DNA of 64,000 nucleotides. It comes from Pantoea eucrina. GTDB taxonomy: Bacteria; Pseudomonadota; Gammaproteobacteria; Enterobacterales; Enterobacteriaceae. Position numbers and translations under genes: made by a program. Each line of letters opens with the position of its first letter. The stretch's first letter is position 1. Positions 38,174 through 49,626 of the stretch are shown piece after piece. The stretch lies in NCBI RefSeq assembly GCF_001691555.1, contig NZ_MAYN01000008.1:1976682-2040681 (forward strand), written 5' to 3'. Below the pieces are notes generated by a model. The model saw nothing but the letters and a program-made list of their open reading frames with translations. It was not told where the DNA came from and made no database searches.

Positions 38174-39097
38174 ATGAGACTCATGAAATACAATAAATGT
38201 TTGGGGATTTTGTCATTAATCGCAGGCGCTGTATTACTCAGCGGCTGCGATAGTGCGTTGTTAAATCCCAAGGGACAGATTGCAATGGAGCAACGTTCAC
38301 TGATTCTGACAGCCTTTGGCTTGATGATGATTGTCGTTATTCCGGCAGTCTTAATGGCTGTTGTGTTTGCCTGGAAATATCGGGCGACCAATACCGAAGC
38401 GAAGTACAGCCCTAACTGGTCACACTCCAACAAAGTGGAAGCCGTGGTCTGGACCATTCCGATCCTGATCATCATCTTCCTCGGCGTGCTGACCTGGAAA
38501 TCAACGCATGCGCTGGAGCCGGCTAAACCGCTGGTCTCTGACGTCAAGCCTGTTGAGATCGATGTGGTTGCGCTGGACTGGAAATGGCTGTTCATTTACC
38601 CGGAGCAGGGTATTGCCACCGTTAACCAGATTGCCTTCCCGGCAAATACACCAGTTAACTTCAAAATCACCTCTAACTCCGTGATGAACTCGTTCTTCAT
38701 TCCTACGCTCGGCAGCCAGATCTACGCCATGGCGGGCATGCAGACTAAACTGCACCTGATCGCCAATGAGACAGGAACGTTTGACGGTATCTCATCAAAC
38801 TTCAGTGGTCGCGGTTTCTCTGGCATGAAGTTCAAGGCCATTGCAACTAAAGATGATGCGGAATTCCAGCAGTGGGTTGCCAAAGTTAAAGCGGCACCTA
38901 ACACGCTAACCACCATGGATGAGTTTGAGAAACTGGCTTCGCCAAGTGAGAATCATCCGGTGGAATATTTCTCAACTGCGAATCCTGAACTCTTCAAGCA
39001 AATTATTGATAAGTTCAAGATGAGCCACGGGAAAATGGACATGTCACACGAAGGCATGGACATGAATCACGCCGCTGCTGCGGGAACCGGGGAATAA
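38174..39097 (+). CDS. cyoA: Cytochrome bo3 ubiquinol oxidase subunit II
   Basis: Membrane-anchored subunit of the bo3 quinol oxidase, the main terminal oxidase at high oxygen. It has 307 residues with lipobox LLSGC (Cys25) and two membrane helices (about 45-70 and 90-112), then a periplasmic cupredoxin-like domain. That domain lacks the CuA ligands, as expected for a quinol oxidase. The Met/His-rich C-terminus ([15 protein letters not shown]) could bind copper. First gene of cyoABCDE. Confidence 0.97.
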   Translation: MRLMKYNKCLGILSLIAGAVLLSGCDSALLNPKGQIAMEQRSLILTAFGLMMIVVIPAVLMAVVFAWKYRATNTEAKYSPNWSHSNKVEAVVWTIPILIIIFLGVLTWKSTHALEPAKPLVSDVKPVEIDVVALDWKWLFIYPEQGIATVNQIAFPANTPVNFKITSNSVMNSFFIPTLGSQIYAMAGMQTKLHLIANETGTFDGISSNFSGRGFSGMKFKAIATKDDAEFQQWVAKVKAAPNTLTTMDEFEKLASPSENHPVEYFSTANPELFKQIIDKFKMSHGKMDMSHEGMDMNHAAAAGTGE

Positions 39098-39101
39098 TAC
39101 G

Positions 39102-41084
39102 ATGTTCGGAAAATTAACACTGGATGCAGTGCCGTACCATGAGCCTATTATCATGGTTACGGTCGCCGCTATCATCATCGGTGGTCTGGCGCTGGTTGCC
39201 GCGCTCACCTATTTTGGTAAGTGGAAGTATCTGTGGTCAGAATGGCTTACCTCCGTTGACCACAAAAAACTGGGTATCATGTATATCATCATGGCATTCG
39301 TCATGCTGCTGCGCGGCTTTGCCGATGCCGTAATGATGCGTACCCAACAGGTTATGGCTTCTGCCGGTGAGGCGGGTATTTTACCTCCGCACCACTACGA
39401 TCAGATCTTCACCGCCCACGGCGTGATTATGATCTTCTTCGTGGCAATGCCATTTGTTGTAGGTCTGATGAACATCGCGGTTCCGCTGCAAATCGGTGCC
39501 CGTGACGTTGCGTTCCCGTTCCTGAACAACCTGAGCTTCTGGTTTACCGCGGTCGGTGTGATCCTGGTGAACATCTCTCTGGGTGTGGGCGAGTTTGCAC
39601 AGACCGGCTGGCTGGCTTATCCGCCGCTTTCTGGCGCGGAGTATAGTCCTGGCGTCGGGGTCGACTACTGGATCTGGAGTCTCCAGCTCTCAGGGATCGG
39701 GACCACGCTGACCGGTATCAACTTCTTCGTGACCATTCTGAAGATGCGTGCGCCGGGCATGGACCTGTTCAAAATGCCGGTCTTTACCTGGGCATCACTC
39801 TGCACCAACGTCCTGATCATCGCTGCGTTCCCGGTTCTGACCGTGACGCTGGCACTGTTGACGCTTGATCGTTACCTCGACTTCCATTTCTTTACTAATG
39901 ATATGGGCGGTAACATGATGATGTACGTCAACCTGATCTGGGTCTGGGGTCACCCGGAAGTGTACATCCTTGTTCTGCCGGTCTTTGGTGTCTTCTCTGA
40001 AGTTACCGCGACCTTCTCGAAAAAACGTCTGTTTGGTTACACCTCACTGGTGTGGGCGACCATCGCCATTACCGTACTGTCGTTCATCGTCTGGCTGCAC
40101 CACTTCTTCACCATGGGTGCGGGCGCCAACGTTAACGCCTTCTTCGGTATCATGACGATGATCATCGCGATTCCGACCGGGGTGAAAATCTTTAACTGGC
40201 TGTTCACCATGTATCAGGGTCGCATCGAGTTTAACTCAGCGATGCTGTGGACCATCGGCTTCCTGGTGACCTTCTCAGTGGGTGGTATGACTGGCGTACT
40301 GCTGGCCGTACCGGGTGCAGACTTTGTCCTGCACAATAGCCTGTTCCTGATTGCACACTTCCACAACGTTATTATCGGTGGTGTTGTGTTCGGTTGCATG
40401 GCCGGTGTGACCTACTGGTTCCCGAAAGCATTTGGCTTCACGCTGAACGAAACCTGGGGTAAACGCGCCTTCTGGTTCTGGATCATCGGCTTCTTTGTTG
40501 CCTTTATGCCGCTGTACGCACTGGGCTTCATGGGTATGACCCGTCGTCTGAGCCAGGATATCGATCCACAGTTCCACTCGCTGCTGGTTGTTGCAGCTGG
40601 CGGTGCGGCGCTGATTGCCTGCGGTATTCTGTGCCAGCTGGTTCAGTTCTGGGTATCGGTACGTGACCGCGATCAGAACCGCGATCTGACTGGTGACCCG
40701 TGGGGCGGTCGTACGCTGGAGTGGGCAACCTCTTCACCACCACCGTTCTACAACTTTGCTGTTATCCCTCATATCCACGAGCGTGATGCGTTCTGGGAAA
40801 TGAAAGAGAAAGGCGAAGCATACAAGCAGCCAGAAAAATATGAAGAAATTCATATGCCGAAAAACAGCGGCGCGGCCATTGTTATCGCTGCATTCGTAAC
40901 AGTCTTCGGTTTCGCCATGATCTGGCATATCTGGTGGCTGGCGGGTCTCACTTTCCTGGGCACTATCGTGACCTGGATCGTGAAGAGCTTCGATGAGGAC
41001 GTGGATTACTACGTTCCGGTTGCTGAAATCGAGCAGATCGAGAAGAAGCACTTTGATGACATCAGCAAAGCAGGTCTGAAATAA
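39102..41084 (+). CDS. cyoB: Cytochrome bo3 ubiquinol oxidase subunit I
   Basis: Catalytic heme-copper subunit that reduces oxygen to water and pumps protons. It has 660 residues and about 15 membrane segments. The low-spin heme His is in [11 protein letters not shown]. The CuB/Tyr site is in [12 protein letters not shown] with the following His pair in WLHHFFTMG. The heme o3 and b ligands are in [13 protein letters not shown]. All are intact. It starts four bases after cyoA and overlaps cyoC by one base. Confidence 0.98.
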   Translation: MFGKLTLDAVPYHEPIIMVTVAAIIIGGLALVAALTYFGKWKYLWSEWLTSVDHKKLGIMYIIMAFVMLLRGFADAVMMRTQQVMASAGEAGILPPHHYDQIFTAHGVIMIFFVAMPFVVGLMNIAVPLQIGARDVAFPFLNNLSFWFTAVGVILVNISLGVGEFAQTGWLAYPPLSGAEYSPGVGVDYWIWSLQLSGIGTTLTGINFFVTILKMRAPGMDLFKMPVFTWASLCTNVLIIAAFPVLTVTLALLTLDRYLDFHFFTNDMGGNMMMYVNLIWVWGHPEVYILVLPVFGVFSEVTATFSKKRLFGYTSLVWATIAITVLSFIVWLHHFFTMGAGANVNAFFGIMTMIIAIPTGVKIFNWLFTMYQGRIEFNSAMLWTIGFLVTFSVGGMTGVLLAVPGADFVLHNSLFLIAHFHNVIIGGVVFGCMAGVTYWFPKAFGFTLNETWGKRAFWFWIIGFFVAFMPLYALGFMGMTRRLSQDIDPQFHSLLVVAAGGAALIACGILCQLVQFWVSVRDRDQNRDLTGDPWGGRTLEWATSSPPPFYNFAVIPHIHERDAFWEMKEKGEAYKQPEKYEEIHMPKNSGAAIVIAAFVTVFGFAMIWHIWWLAGLTFLGTIVTWIVKSFDEDVDYYVPVAEIEQIEKKHFDDISKAGLK

Positions 41085-41698
41085 TGTCGACTCAAACCGT
41101 AAAACACCACCACGACGCCCATGCGGAGCATGGGCATCACGATGCAGGAGCCAATAAAGTCTTTGGCTTCTGGATCTACCTGATGAGTGACTGCATTATC
41201 TTCGCAACGCTGTTTGCGACCTATGCAGTAATGGTCAACAACACTGCCGGTGGCCCGGCAGGTCAAGATATTTTCGAACTGCCGTTTGTGCTGGTTGAAA
41301 CCGCGCTGCTGCTGCTGAGCTCCATTACTTATGGAATGGCAGTGATTGCGATGAACAACCAGAACAAAGGTTCGGTCATCGGCTGGCTGGCCCTGACCTT
41401 CCTGTTCGGTGCCGGATTTATCGGGATGGAAATCTATGAATTCCATCACCTGATCGCAGAAGGCTTCGGTCCAAACCGTAGCGGCTTCCTTTCTGGCTTC
41501 TTTACGCTGGTTGGTACGCACGGTCTGCACGTGACCTCTGGTCTGATCTGGATGGCGGTTCTGATGTTCCAGATCGCTAAACGGGGTCTGACTGAGAGCA
41601 ACCGCACCCGTATCATGTGCCTGAGCCTGTTCTGGCACTTCCTGGATGTGGTGTGGATCTGCGTATTCACCGTTGTCTATCTGATGGGGGCCATGTAA
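41084..41698 (+). CDS. cyoC: Cytochrome bo3 oxidase subunit III
   Basis: A 204-residue membrane subunit with five helices. It supports stability and proton uptake of the oxidase. The N-terminus is His-rich ([14 protein letters not shown]). The COX3 signatures [13 protein letters not shown] (here [13 protein letters not shown]) and [18 protein letters not shown] are present. It is translationally coupled at both ends: the ATG overlaps the cyoB stop and its own stop overlaps the cyoD start. Confidence 0.97.
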   Translation: MSTQTVKHHHDAHAEHGHHDAGANKVFGFWIYLMSDCIIFATLFATYAVMVNNTAGGPAGQDIFELPFVLVETALLLLSSITYGMAVIAMNNQNKGSVIGWLALTFLFGAGFIGMEIYEFHHLIAEGFGPNRSGFLSGFFTLVGTHGLHVTSGLIWMAVLMFQIAKRGLTESNRTRIMCLSLFWHFLDVVWICVFTVVYLMGAM

Positions 41699-42027
41699 TG
41701 AGTCATTCTGTAAACGAACATGGTGCATCACACGGTAGCGTGAAGTCTTACATGATCGGCTTCATCCTCTCTATCATCCTGACGGCGATCCCGTTCTGGA
41801 TGGTAATGGATGGCAGTGCCTCACACGGCACCATCCTGGGTGTGGTTCTGGTGTGTGCAGTGGTTCAGGTGCTGGTGCACCTGGTCTACTTCCTGCACCT
41901 GGACAGCAAATCAGAGGGTGGCTGGAACATGGTGGCCATTGTCTTCTCAGCAATCATAATTCTGATTGTTGTGATCGGTTCACTGTGGATTATGTGGAAC
42001 CTCAACTACAACATGATGGCCCACTAA
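41698..42027 (+). CDS. cyoD: Cytochrome bo3 oxidase subunit IV
   Basis: A 109-residue subunit with three membrane helices, the same length as in E. coli. It assists CuB insertion and assembly. The start [19 protein letters not shown] at 41698 overlaps the cyoC stop (TAATG). An upstream open frame within cyoC is not used. cyoE follows after 13 bases. Confidence 0.96.
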   Translation: MSHSVNEHGASHGSVKSYMIGFILSIILTAIPFWMVMDGSASHGTILGVVLVCAVVQVLVHLVYFLHLDSKSEGGWNMVAIVFSAIIILIVVIGSLWIMWNLNYNMMAH

Positions 42028-42040
42028 AGAGTCACGCGTA

Positions 42041-42928
42041 ATGATTAAGCAATACCTGCAAGTAACAAAACCAGGAATTATTTTCGGAAATTTAATTTCT
42101 GTCATCGGTGGATTTCTGCTGGCCTCGAAAGGCAGCATCGATTATCCCCTGTTTCTCACCGCGCTGGCTGGCGTGTCGCTGGTGGTCGCATCGGGTTGTG
42201 TATTCAACAATGTGATTGACCGCGATATCGACATCAAAATGGAGAGAACGCGGAACCGGGTTCTGGTCAAAGGCCTGATCTCGGCGAAAGTAAGCCTGGT
42301 TTATGCCACTGCGTTGGGTATTGCTGGCTTTGCGTTGCTGTATTTCGGCGCCAACCCGCTGGCCATGTGGCTGGCGGTCATGGGCTTCGTGGTCTATGTT
42401 GGCGTTTACAGCCTCTATATGAAGCGTCATTCGGTCTATGGAACGCTGATCGGCAGCCTCTCCGGTGCTGCGCCACCGGTGATTGGCTACTGCGCAGTCA
42501 CTAACGAGTTTGATGCAGGCGCATTGATTTTACTGGCTATCTTTAGCCTGTGGCAGATGCCGCACTCCTACGCGATTGCCATCTTCCGCTTTAAAGATTA
42601 CCAGGCCGCTAACATTCCGGTTCTGCCGGTTGTGAAAGGCATCTCCGTGGCTAAAAATCATATTACGCTCTACATTCTGGCGTTCATGATTGCCACGCTG
42701 ATGCTCTCACTGGGCGGTTATGCGGGCTACAAATATCTGATCGTGGCTGCGGCTGTCAGCGTCTGGTGGCTGGGTATGGCACTCTCAGGTTACAAAACCT
42801 CAAACGATAAAGTCTGGGCGCGTAAACTGTTTGTGTTCTCTATCATCGCCATCACCGCGCTGAGCGTCATGATGTCGGTTGACTTTATGGCCCCGGCCTC
42901 TAAAGACCTGCTCACTTACGTCTGGTAA
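42041..42928 (+). CDS. cyoE: Protoheme IX farnesyltransferase (heme O synthase)
   Basis: Polytopic membrane prenyltransferase (295 residues, E. coli 296) that makes heme O for the bo3 oxidase. The two Asp-rich prenyl-diphosphate motifs are [15 protein letters not shown] in the first half and the weaker [14 protein letters not shown] region in the second. Last gene of cyoABCDE, followed by a strong terminator. Confidence 0.97.
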   Translation: MIKQYLQVTKPGIIFGNLISVIGGFLLASKGSIDYPLFLTALAGVSLVVASGCVFNNVIDRDIDIKMERTRNRVLVKGLISAKVSLVYATALGIAGFALLYFGANPLAMWLAVMGFVVYVGVYSLYMKRHSVYGTLIGSLSGAAPPVIGYCAVTNEFDAGALILLAIFSLWQMPHSYAIAIFRFKDYQAANIPVLPVVKGISVAKNHITLYILAFMIATLMLSLGGYAGYKYLIVAAAVSVWWLGMALSGYKTSNDKVWARKLFVFSIIAITALSVMMSVDFMAPASKDLLTYVW

Positions 42929-42946
42929 GCGGGCACCGTCACTCTG

Positions 42947-42979
42947 AGAAAGGGCGCGATTTTCGCGCCCTTTCTTTTT
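42947..42979 (+). terminator. Terminator of the cyo operon
   Basis: The stem GAAAGGGCGCGA-TTT-TCGCGCCCTTTC is followed by five T, 20 bases after cyoE. Confidence 0.92.
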
Positions 42980-43130
42980 GTTACCACTGCTTAAAAACAA
43001 ATGTTTTACCCGCCCTCCCCTGCTCCCTAAAATGGGTGCTAAATGCCCGAAATAAATCGATTTGCAGCAACACGGTGTCACTGGCTGCTGCAGCATGGTG
43101 CATGACAGGCAGACACTTACAGAGGTTGGA

Positions 43131-44495
43131 ATGAACGACAATAAAATGACGCCGGTAGAGCTGCGCGCTACATGGGGTTTAGGTACCGTTTTTTCCCTGC
43201 GTATGCTCGGAATGTTTATGGTTCTGCCGGTGCTGACGACGTACGGCATGGCGTTACAGGGTGCCAGCGAAACCCTGATTGGTCTGGCAATTGGTATTTA
43301 TGGTCTGGCACAGGCAATTTTTCAGATCCCGTTCGGGCTGCTCTCTGACCGCATCGGACGTAAGCCGCTGATTGTCGGCGGCTTGCTGCTGTTTGTCCTT
43401 GGCAGCGTGATTGCTGCCACCACAACCTCAATCTGGGGCATTATTCTTGGTCGCGCGCTGCAGGGCTCTGGCGCGATTGCCGCTGCCGTAATGGCGCTGC
43501 TGTCCGATCTCACCCGTGAGCAGAACCGCACCAAAGCGATGGCGTTTATCGGCATCAGTTTTGGCGTGACCTTTGCGATTGCTATGGTGGCCGGGCCAAT
43601 TGTCACGCATGCGCTTGGGCTGCATGCGCTGTTCTGGATGATCGCGCTGCTGGCAACGTTGGGTATCATTATTACGCTGCTGGTGGTGCCAAACGCACGC
43701 GGTCATGTGCTGAACCGCGAGTCCGGAATGGTAAAAGGCAGCATTCGCGCCGTTCTGGCGAATCCCAGACTGCTGAAGCTTAATATCGGCATTCTCTGTC
43801 TGCACGTGCTGCTGATGTCGAGCTTTGTCGCCCTGCCCGGCCAGTTCGAACTGGCGGGCCTGCCGGCAGCGGAGCACTGGAAAATCTATCTGGTAACCAT
43901 GCTGGTGGCTTTTGTCGCCGTGGTGCCGGTCATTATCTATGCCGAAGTAAAACGCCGCATGAAGCGGGTTTTTGTCAGCTGCGTGGCGCTGATCATCATT
44001 GCGGAAATTGTGCTCTGGGGCGCTGAAGGTCACTTCTGGACGCTGGTGGCGGGCGTACAGCTCTTTTTCCTCGCCTTTAATGTGATGGAAGCCATTCTGC
44101 CTTCCCTGATCAGCAAAGAGTCGCCGGCCGGTTATAAAGGCACTGCAATGGGTATTTACTCCACCAGCCAGTTTCTTGGGGTAGCCATTGGCGGCAGCCT
44201 CGGCGGCTGGATCTTTGGTCATATCGATGCGCAAACGGTGTTTCTCATCGGGGCGATTATCGCCGCTGGCTGGCTGTTTGTTGCCATGTCGATGCAGGAG
44301 CCACCTTACGTCAGCAGCCTGCGACTGGTGCTGAGCGACGCCGTGCTGGCCGTACCGAATCTGGAAAAACGGCTGAAAGCCCAGCCCGGTGTGGCATCCG
44401 TGTTTATCGTGCCGGAAGAGAAAAGCGCCTATATCAAAATCGACAGTAAAGTAACGAGCCGCGTTGAGATAGAAGCGCTGCTTGCCAGCTGCTGA
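43131..44495 (+). CDS. yajR: YajR, MFS transporter with C-terminal YAM domain
   Basis: A 454-residue major facilitator protein, the same length as E. coli YajR. It has twelve membrane helices and motif A GLLSDRIGRKPLIVGG at about residues 64-79. A ferredoxin-like cytosolic YAM domain occupies about residues 385-454 (LEKRLKAQPGVASVFIVPEEKSAYIKI, in parts). The substrate is unknown. ATG 43131 has AGAGGTTGGA upstream; the frame is open 23 codons earlier without similarity. It follows cyoE as in E. coli. Confidence 0.95.
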   Translation: MNDNKMTPVELRATWGLGTVFSLRMLGMFMVLPVLTTYGMALQGASETLIGLAIGIYGLAQAIFQIPFGLLSDRIGRKPLIVGGLLLFVLGSVIAATTTSIWGIILGRALQGSGAIAAAVMALLSDLTREQNRTKAMAFIGISFGVTFAIAMVAGPIVTHALGLHALFWMIALLATLGIIITLLVVPNARGHVLNRESGMVKGSIRAVLANPRLLKLNIGILCLHVLLMSSFVALPGQFELAGLPAAEHWKIYLVTMLVAFVAVVPVIIYAEVKRRMKRVFVSCVALIIIAEIVLWGAEGHFWTLVAGVQLFFLAFNVMEAILPSLISKESPAGYKGTAMGIYSTSQFLGVAIGGSLGGWIFGHIDAQTVFLIGAIIAAGWLFVAMSMQEPPYVSSLRLVLSDAVLAVPNLEKRLKAQPGVASVFIVPEEKSAYIKIDSKVTSRVEIEALLASC

Positions 44496-44499
44496 ATCA

Positions 44500-44530
44500 T
44501 AAGCCCGACCGCTGCGTCGGGCTTTTTTTT
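44500..44530. terminator. Terminator after yajR
   Basis: The stem AAGCCCGAC-CGCTGC-GTCGGGCTT is followed by eight T. It overlaps the end of the convergent adhP gene. Confidence 0.9.
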
Positions 44531-45569
44531 ACAGCGACATATCCACCACAATGCGCCCTTCAATTTTACCGGCGTGCATGCGCGCAAATATATCGTTGAT
44601 GTTGCTCAGCGGTTCCACTGCTACGCTGGCTTTTACCTTATTACGTCCGGCAAAATCGAGCGCTTCCTGCAGATCTTTGCGCGTGCCGACAATCGAGCCG
44701 CGTACCGTAATGCCGTCCAGCACCATATCAAAAATCGACAGGTCAAATTTGCCCGGCGGCAGGCCGTTCAGCACCATTGTACCGCCACGCCGCAGCGTCC
44801 CGATCGCCTGCTCAAAGGCTTTCGGCGACACAGCGGTAACCAGAACGCCCTGTGCGCCACCGAAATGCTCGTGAAACACGCGTGCCGGATCGACCTCCTT
44901 CGCGTTTGCCACCACGCTGGCACCCAGACGACGGGCAAAATCGAGCTTGGCGTCATCAATATCCACTGCCGCTACGTTGAGTCCCATGGCAACCGCATAC
45001 TGGATCGCCATATGCCCCAGCCCGCCAATGCCGGAAATCACCACCCAGTCACCCGGTTTGGTATCGGTCATTTTCAGGCCTTTATAGACCGTTACGCCGG
45101 CACACAGCACCGGTGCCACTTCATTAAAGGGGAGATTGTCCGGAATGATACCGACATAGTTCGCGTCAGCCAGGCAATACTCGGCAAAACTGCCGTTCAC
45201 CGAATAACCCGCATTTTTCTGCTCGTGACACAGCGTCTCCCAGCTATCGAGACAGTGTTCGCAATGACCGCAGGCGGAGTAAAGCCACGGCACACCTACG
45301 CGATCGCCCATCTTCAGGTGTTTTACCCCTTCCCCCAGCGCCACAACCTGCCCTACCCCTTCGTGACCGGGAATGAAAGGTGGCACCGGCTTCACCGGCC
45401 AGTCGCCTTCCGCCGCGTGCAGATCGGTATGACAGACCCCGGTGGCGGCAATTTTTACCAGCACCTGACCTGGCCCGACGGCCGGCACCGGCACCTCTTC
45501 AATCACCAGCGGTTCACCAAACGCCTTAACCACTGCCGCTTTCATCGTGCTTTTAATGTGCATTGTCAT
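44529..45569 (-). CDS. adhP: Zinc-dependent alcohol dehydrogenase, AdhP type
   Basis: NAD-linked medium-chain alcohol dehydrogenase, 346 residues. Catalytic zinc ligands are in GVCHTDLH and GHEGVG, and structural zinc Cys are in [15 protein letters not shown]. The Rossmann motif is GIGGLGHMA. It probably oxidises ethanol or similar primary alcohols to the aldehyde. AGGAG seven bases upstream supports ATG 45569 over the in-frame ATG 45545. It follows the aldehyde dehydrogenase gene by 29 bases, and both depend on the sigma-54 promoter at 47196. Confidence 0.9.
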   Translation of the reverse strand: MTMHIKSTMKAAVVKAFGEPLVIEEVPVPAVGPGQVLVKIAATGVCHTDLHAAEGDWPVKPVPPFIPGHEGVGQVVALGEGVKHLKMGDRVGVPWLYSACGHCEHCLDSWETLCHEQKNAGYSVNGSFAEYCLADANYVGIIPDNLPFNEVAPVLCAGVTVYKGLKMTDTKPGDWVVISGIGGLGHMAIQYAVAMGLNVAAVDIDDAKLDFARRLGASVVANAKEVDPARVFHEHFGGAQGVLVTAVSPKAFEQAIGTLRRGGTMVLNGLPPGKFDLSIFDMVLDGITVRGSIVGTRKDLQEALDFAGRNKVKASVAVEPLSNINDIFARMHAGKIEGRIVVDMSL

Positions 45570-45598
45570 TCTGCTTCTCCTGTTGCGTAAAGGCGCGA

Positions 45599-47119
45599 TC
45601 AGAACAGACCCAGCGGCGCCGTGCTGTAGCTGACCAGCAGATTTTTGGTTTGCTGATAGGCACTCAGCGCCATTTTGTGCGTCTCGCGCCCGACACCGGA
45701 CTGCTTGTAACCGCCAAACGCCGCATGCGCCGGATAGATGTGGTAGCAGTTCGTCCAGACCCGGCCCGCTTTGATACCCCGCCCCATGCGATACGCGAGA
45801 TTGGTATCACGCGTCCAGACGCCAGCGCCCAGACCAAACTGCGTTTCGTTGGCGATGGCCAGCGCTTCAGCCTCATCTTTAAAGGTGGTTACGCCGATCA
45901 CCGGGCCAAATATCTCCTCCTGGAAACAGCGCATCTGGTTACTGCCTTTAATCAGCGTTGGCTGAATATAGAAACCGTTGCTGAGTTCAGCGCTCATTGC
46001 CGCCTTATCGCCACCGGTAAGAATGTCGCCGCCTTCATCACGCGCAATAGTGATATAGGAGAGAATTTTGTCGAATTGCTGTCGTGAAGCCTGAGCACCA
46101 ATCATCGTATCGGTATCCAGCGGATCGCCGTGCCGGATAGCGGCGACCTTCTCCAGTACCCGTGCCATAAACGGCTCATAGATTGATTCATGCACCAGCG
46201 CGCGTGACGGACAGGTACAGACTTCCCCCTGATTAAAGAAGCCGAGCACCAGCCCTTCAACCGCTTTATCGATGAAGTCCGCTTCACCCTCCATCACATC
46301 TGCAAAGTAGATGTTTGGCGACTTACCGCCCAGCTCGACCGTGCAGGGAATAATATTTTCTGCGGCGCAGGCCATGATATGACGCCCCACCGGCGTTGAG
46401 CCGGTAAACGCGATTTTGGCAATACGCTTGCTGGTGGCCAGCGCCTCGCCCGCTTCGCGGCCAAACCCCTGTACCACGTTGATCACGCCGGCCGGGAAAA
46501 GATCGCCCACGATCTCCATCAGCAGCGTGATGCCCAGTGGCGTCTGCTCGGCAGGTTTCAGTACCACGCAGTTGCCTGCGGCCAGCGCCGGTGCCAGTTT
46601 CCATGCCGCCATCAGCAGCGGGAAGTTCCACGGGATAATCTGCCCCACCACGCCCAGCGGCTCATGAAAATGGTAGGCCACCGTGGTTTCATCGATCTCC
46701 GCGGTACTCCCTTCCTGCGCGCGCAGGCAGCCGGCGAAATAGCGAAAATGATCGGCTGCCAGCGGCAGGTCAGCATTGAGCGTTTCGCGAATCGGCTTAC
46801 CGTTATCCCAGCTCTCCGCTACCGCCAGTTTCTCCAGATTCGCCTCAATACGATCGGCCACCTGCAGCAGCAATGCGGCGCGCTGCTGAACGCTGGTTTT
46901 CCCCCAGGCGTCGGCCGCCTGATGTGCAGCATCCAGCGCCAGCTCGATATCCCGCGCGTCTGAGCGGGGAAACTGCGCAATCTCACTGCCGTCAACCGGC
47001 GAGGTATTCATGAAGTATTGGCCGCTAAGCGGCTCCGTGAAGTTGCCTGCTATATAGTTGCCGTAGGTTGCCTGGAACGAGACCAGCGCGCCTGGCGTGC
47101 CGGGATGTGCATAACGCAT
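45599..47119 (-). CDS. NAD-dependent aldehyde dehydrogenase, ExaC/AldB/AcoD type
   Basis: A 506-residue aldehyde dehydrogenase. The catalytic Cys (residue 301) lies in [12 protein letters not shown], and the general-base Glu is in VELGGKSPN. The cofactor loop FTGSTPVGR and the oxyanion Asn in PWNFPLL are present. It is closest in type to acetaldehyde dehydrogenases induced by acetoin or ethanol (ExaC, AcoD, AldB). It is the first gene of a two-gene operon with adhP, divergent from an AcoR-type activator. It probably completes alcohol oxidation to the acid. Confidence 0.9.
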   Translation of the reverse strand: MRYAHPGTPGALVSFQATYGNYIAGNFTEPLSGQYFMNTSPVDGSEIAQFPRSDARDIELALDAAHQAADAWGKTSVQQRAALLLQVADRIEANLEKLAVAESWDNGKPIRETLNADLPLAADHFRYFAGCLRAQEGSTAEIDETTVAYHFHEPLGVVGQIIPWNFPLLMAAWKLAPALAAGNCVVLKPAEQTPLGITLLMEIVGDLFPAGVINVVQGFGREAGEALATSKRIAKIAFTGSTPVGRHIMACAAENIIPCTVELGGKSPNIYFADVMEGEADFIDKAVEGLVLGFFNQGEVCTCPSRALVHESIYEPFMARVLEKVAAIRHGDPLDTDTMIGAQASRQQFDKILSYITIARDEGGDILTGGDKAAMSAELSNGFYIQPTLIKGSNQMRCFQEEIFGPVIGVTTFKDEAEALAIANETQFGLGAGVWTRDTNLAYRMGRGIKAGRVWTNCYHIYPAHAAFGGYKQSGVGRETHKMALSAYQQTKNLLVSYSTAPLGLF

Positions 47120-47195
47120 CGCAAACTCCTTGATGTAGGGGTCAGATAGTATTACCGGGCGCTACGCCTGTACGACGCCGCGACAGGATGTGCTT

Positions 47196-47211
47196 TGCAG
47201 CCGGCATGCCA
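47196..47211 (-). promoter_or_regulatory. Sigma-54 promoter of the aldehyde/alcohol dehydrogenase operon
   Basis: TGGCATGCCGGCTGCA on the minus strand has GG and GC spaced exactly as in -24/-12 promoters (consensus TGGCAC-N5-TTGC, two mismatches). It lies 77 bases upstream of the aldehyde dehydrogenase start. The divergent AcoR-type activator supports it. Confidence 0.75.
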
Positions 47212-47293
47212 GGTTTAACAGCATCATTAAAATACGTAAAAACAAGATGATACAATCGGCTTTCCGGCAAGATACGCAGTAATCTCCCTATCT

Positions 47294-47345
47294 GTGTTGC
47301 ATATCGCAACACCTGGAAAACCTGCACGCTACACTGGCGCAACAC
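47294..47345. promoter_or_regulatory. Inverted repeat plus third half site, likely AcoR-type enhancer
   Basis: GTGTTGC-ATATC-GCAACAC (47294-47312) is a perfect inverted repeat. A further GCAACAC half site at 47339-47345 is 33 bases (about three helical turns) from the second arm. The elements lie about 85-150 bases upstream of the sigma-54 promoter and directly before the activator gene, so they could serve both activation and autoregulation. Confidence 0.55.
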
Positions 47346-47368
47346 TTTGCACAGGCATGAGGTTACCC

Positions 47369-49138
47369 ATGCAGGGATTTTCCGCCGCTTCGACCGCTGA
47401 CGCCACGCCGCTTCTCAGCGACTCCTGGATGCGCAGCCAGCTCTATGGCCTTGATCCGACCGCAGACGATTTTCCGCGGCTGCGCCAGGGAGAACTGGCC
47501 GATGTCATCGCCAGCAACGCCAGCTGGCAGCCGTTTGCCAGGCCGGCTATCGACCAGCTGGCGCAGCAGATGGCAGAAAAACAGGCGGTGGTGATCCTTT
47601 CTGATGCCAGCGGTCTGGTTCTGAATACCTGCGGAGATATGCAGGCGCTGGCGCGTGCACAGCGTTTTGCTCTGGCGCCAGGCAATCTCTGGAGCGAGTG
47701 CGGACGTGGCACCAACGCTATTGGCACGGCGCTGGCGATCAACAACGGCTGCGAAATCGCCGGTGAGCAGCACTTTCTGACGCGCAACCAGGGGCTGTAC
47801 TGTGCCGCGATGCCGCTGCAGATGCCTAATGGCCAGCTGGCAGGCGTTATCGATATTTCCGGCCCGGCGCACTATTCTCATGCGCATTCGCTGCAGCAGG
47901 TACGCGATGCGGCGCGGCAGATAGAGTATCTGTGGGTCAAGCAGAGTCTGCATCCTCAGCAGTGGCTGATGAGCCTGCACGCTGATCCTCAGGGCATCGA
48001 CAGCGGTGATGAAATGCTGCTGATATTTTCTGACGACGTACTGACAGCCGCAAACCGGCTGGCGCTGGAGACGCTGGCGGTACGCCCTGAACAGCTCAGC
48101 AGCCTGACGTTTGCAGCGCTATTTCCGGCGCTGCGACAGCAAAACAGCTGCCTGACAGCGCCGCTGATGTACCACGGCCAGCGCTACTACTTTCGTTTAC
48201 GTGCGCCGCAGCGCCGGCTGGTAAGCGTGGCCGCCTCCGCTGCGCCGCACGCTACATCCGCACCGCACGACAGGGATAAGCTGGTGCGCCTGCTGAATGC
48301 CGGTGTGTCACTCTGCCTGCAGGGAGAAACCGGCAGCGGTAAAGAGTTTGTCAGCCGGGCCCTGCATCAGCAGAGCCGCTGGCATAGCGGCAATTTTGTT
48401 GCAATAAACTGTGCGGCGATCCCGGAATCATTGATTGAATCGGAGCTGTTTGGCTATCAGCCTGGCGCCTTTACCGGCGCCAGCAAACAGGGCTATGCGG
48501 GCAAAATTCGTGAGGCTGACGGCGGCATCCTGTTTCTGGATGAAATTGGTGATATGCCGCTGGCGCTGCAGAGCCGTCTGCTGCGGGTACTGCAGGAGAA
48601 AGAGGTGGCACCGCTGGGGTCCAGCCGCAGCTACCCGGTGAACTTTGCGGTTATCTGCGCCACCCATCGTGATTTGAAACAGCAGGTTGCTGCGGGCCGC
48701 TTTCGTGAGGATCTGCTTTACCGGTTACAGGAGTTCTCTCTGACACTGCCGCCGCTGCGTGCATGGCCCAATCTGCCGGGGTTCATTTGCCAGCTATGGC
48801 ACGAGCTGGGAGCCGCGGAGCGTAAGGTTACCCTGTCGAATGACGTGGTGACGATACTGGCACAGCACGCCTGGCCGGGTAACGTTCGCCAGTTGCGCAG
48901 CCTGCTGCGGGTATTGCTGGCACTGGCTGAGGATGGCGAACCCGTTACGCAGGCGCAGCTGCCAGCTGACTATCAGCATCCTGCTGATTTATCGGGCGGT
49001 GAACGTCAGCGTCATGATGACCAGCTGCTGAACGAAACGCTGCAGCGCTTTGATGGCAATATCACCAAAGCGGCCGCAGCGCTGGGGGTGGCGCGCAGTA
49101 CGCTCTACCGCCGTGCAGCACGCGCCAGAGTACGTTAG
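47369..49138 (+). CDS. acoR: AcoR-type sigma-54-dependent activator
   Basis: Enhancer-binding protein of about 589 residues. It has an N-terminal GAF-type sensor (about 60-190), an AAA+ domain with Walker A GETGSGKE near 318, the sigma-54-contacting GAFTGA near 366 and Walker [10 protein letters not shown], and a C-terminal Fis-type helix-turn-helix ([17 protein letters not shown] near 565). It resembles AcoR, which responds to acetoin or acetaldehyde. Start 47369 has GAGG six bases upstream; 47357 is an alternative. It is divergent from the dehydrogenase operon it probably controls, and overlaps the yajQ stop by four bases. Confidence 0.87.
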   Translation: MQGFSAASTADATPLLSDSWMRSQLYGLDPTADDFPRLRQGELADVIASNASWQPFARPAIDQLAQQMAEKQAVVILSDASGLVLNTCGDMQALARAQRFALAPGNLWSECGRGTNAIGTALAINNGCEIAGEQHFLTRNQGLYCAAMPLQMPNGQLAGVIDISGPAHYSHAHSLQQVRDAARQIEYLWVKQSLHPQQWLMSLHADPQGIDSGDEMLLIFSDDVLTAANRLALETLAVRPEQLSSLTFAALFPALRQQNSCLTAPLMYHGQRYYFRLRAPQRRLVSVAASAAPHATSAPHDRDKLVRLLNAGVSLCLQGETGSGKEFVSRALHQQSRWHSGNFVAINCAAIPESLIESELFGYQPGAFTGASKQGYAGKIREADGGILFLDEIGDMPLALQSRLLRVLQEKEVAPLGSSRSYPVNFAVICATHRDLKQQVAAGRFREDLLYRLQEFSLTLPPLRAWPNLPGFICQLWHELGAAERKVTLSNDVVTILAQHAWPGNVRQLRSLLRVLLALAEDGEPVTQAQLPADYQHPADLSGGERQRHDDQLLNETLQRFDGNITKAAAALGVARSTLYRRAARARVR

Positions 49139-49626
49139 TCGCGGAAGTTTTTGAACTGGAACGGCTGACCAAGGTTGCCACCGCGCACCAGCGCCATGGC
49201 GCCCTGCAGATCGTCGCGCGATTTGCCGGTCACGCGCAGCTCGTCACCCTGAATCTGCGTCTGTACTTTGAGTTTGCTGTCTTTAATCAGTTTCACCAGC
49301 TTTTTAGCAACGTCGCTTTCAATGCCTTTTTTCAGTTTGGCCTCAACGCTCCAGCTTTTACCGCTGTGTTCAATCTCTTCCGGCACCTCAATCGCGGCGT
49401 TTTCAATGCCGCGCTTCAGCAGCTTTTCACGCAGAATATCAACGATCTGCTTCACCTGAAAATCGGACTCAGTGGTGATTTTGATCGTCTCGTTCTTTTC
49501 ATTCAGCTCAACGCTGGCGGTCACATTGCGAAAATCGAAGCGGGTTGAGAGCTCACGGTTGGTATTTTCTACCGCGTTGCGGACTTCCTGCAGCTCGACT
49601 TCGGAAACGATATCGAAAGATGGCAT
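49135..49626 (-). CDS. yajQ: YajQ nucleotide-binding protein
   Basis: A 163-residue UPF0234/YajQ protein with two ferredoxin-like domains, starting [19 protein letters not shown]. The family binds nucleotides; a Xanthomonas homologue is a cyclic di-GMP effector, but this has not been shown for enterobacterial members generally. ATG 49626 matches E. coli; the frame is open 11 codons further upstream. It is convergent with the AcoR-type gene, with a four-base stop overlap. Confidence 0.94.
   Translation of the reverse strand: MPSFDIVSEVELQEVRNAVENTNRELSTRFDFRNVTASVELNEKNETIKITTESDFQVKQIVDILREKLLKRGIENAAIEVPEEIEHSGKSWSVEAKLKKGIESDVAKKLVKLIKDSKLKVQTQIQGDELRVTGKSRDDLQGAMALVRGGNLGQPFQFKNFRD

Noticed and set aside
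43428-44234. A 268-codon open frame antisense to yajR
   Set aside because: yajR is complete on the plus strand; the antisense translation is biased towards His, Gln and Arg, typical of a shadow.
44574-45590. A 338-codon open frame antisense to adhP
   Set aside because: It is a shadow of a conserved dehydrogenase with zinc motifs on the opposite strand; there is no ribosome-binding site or family similarity.
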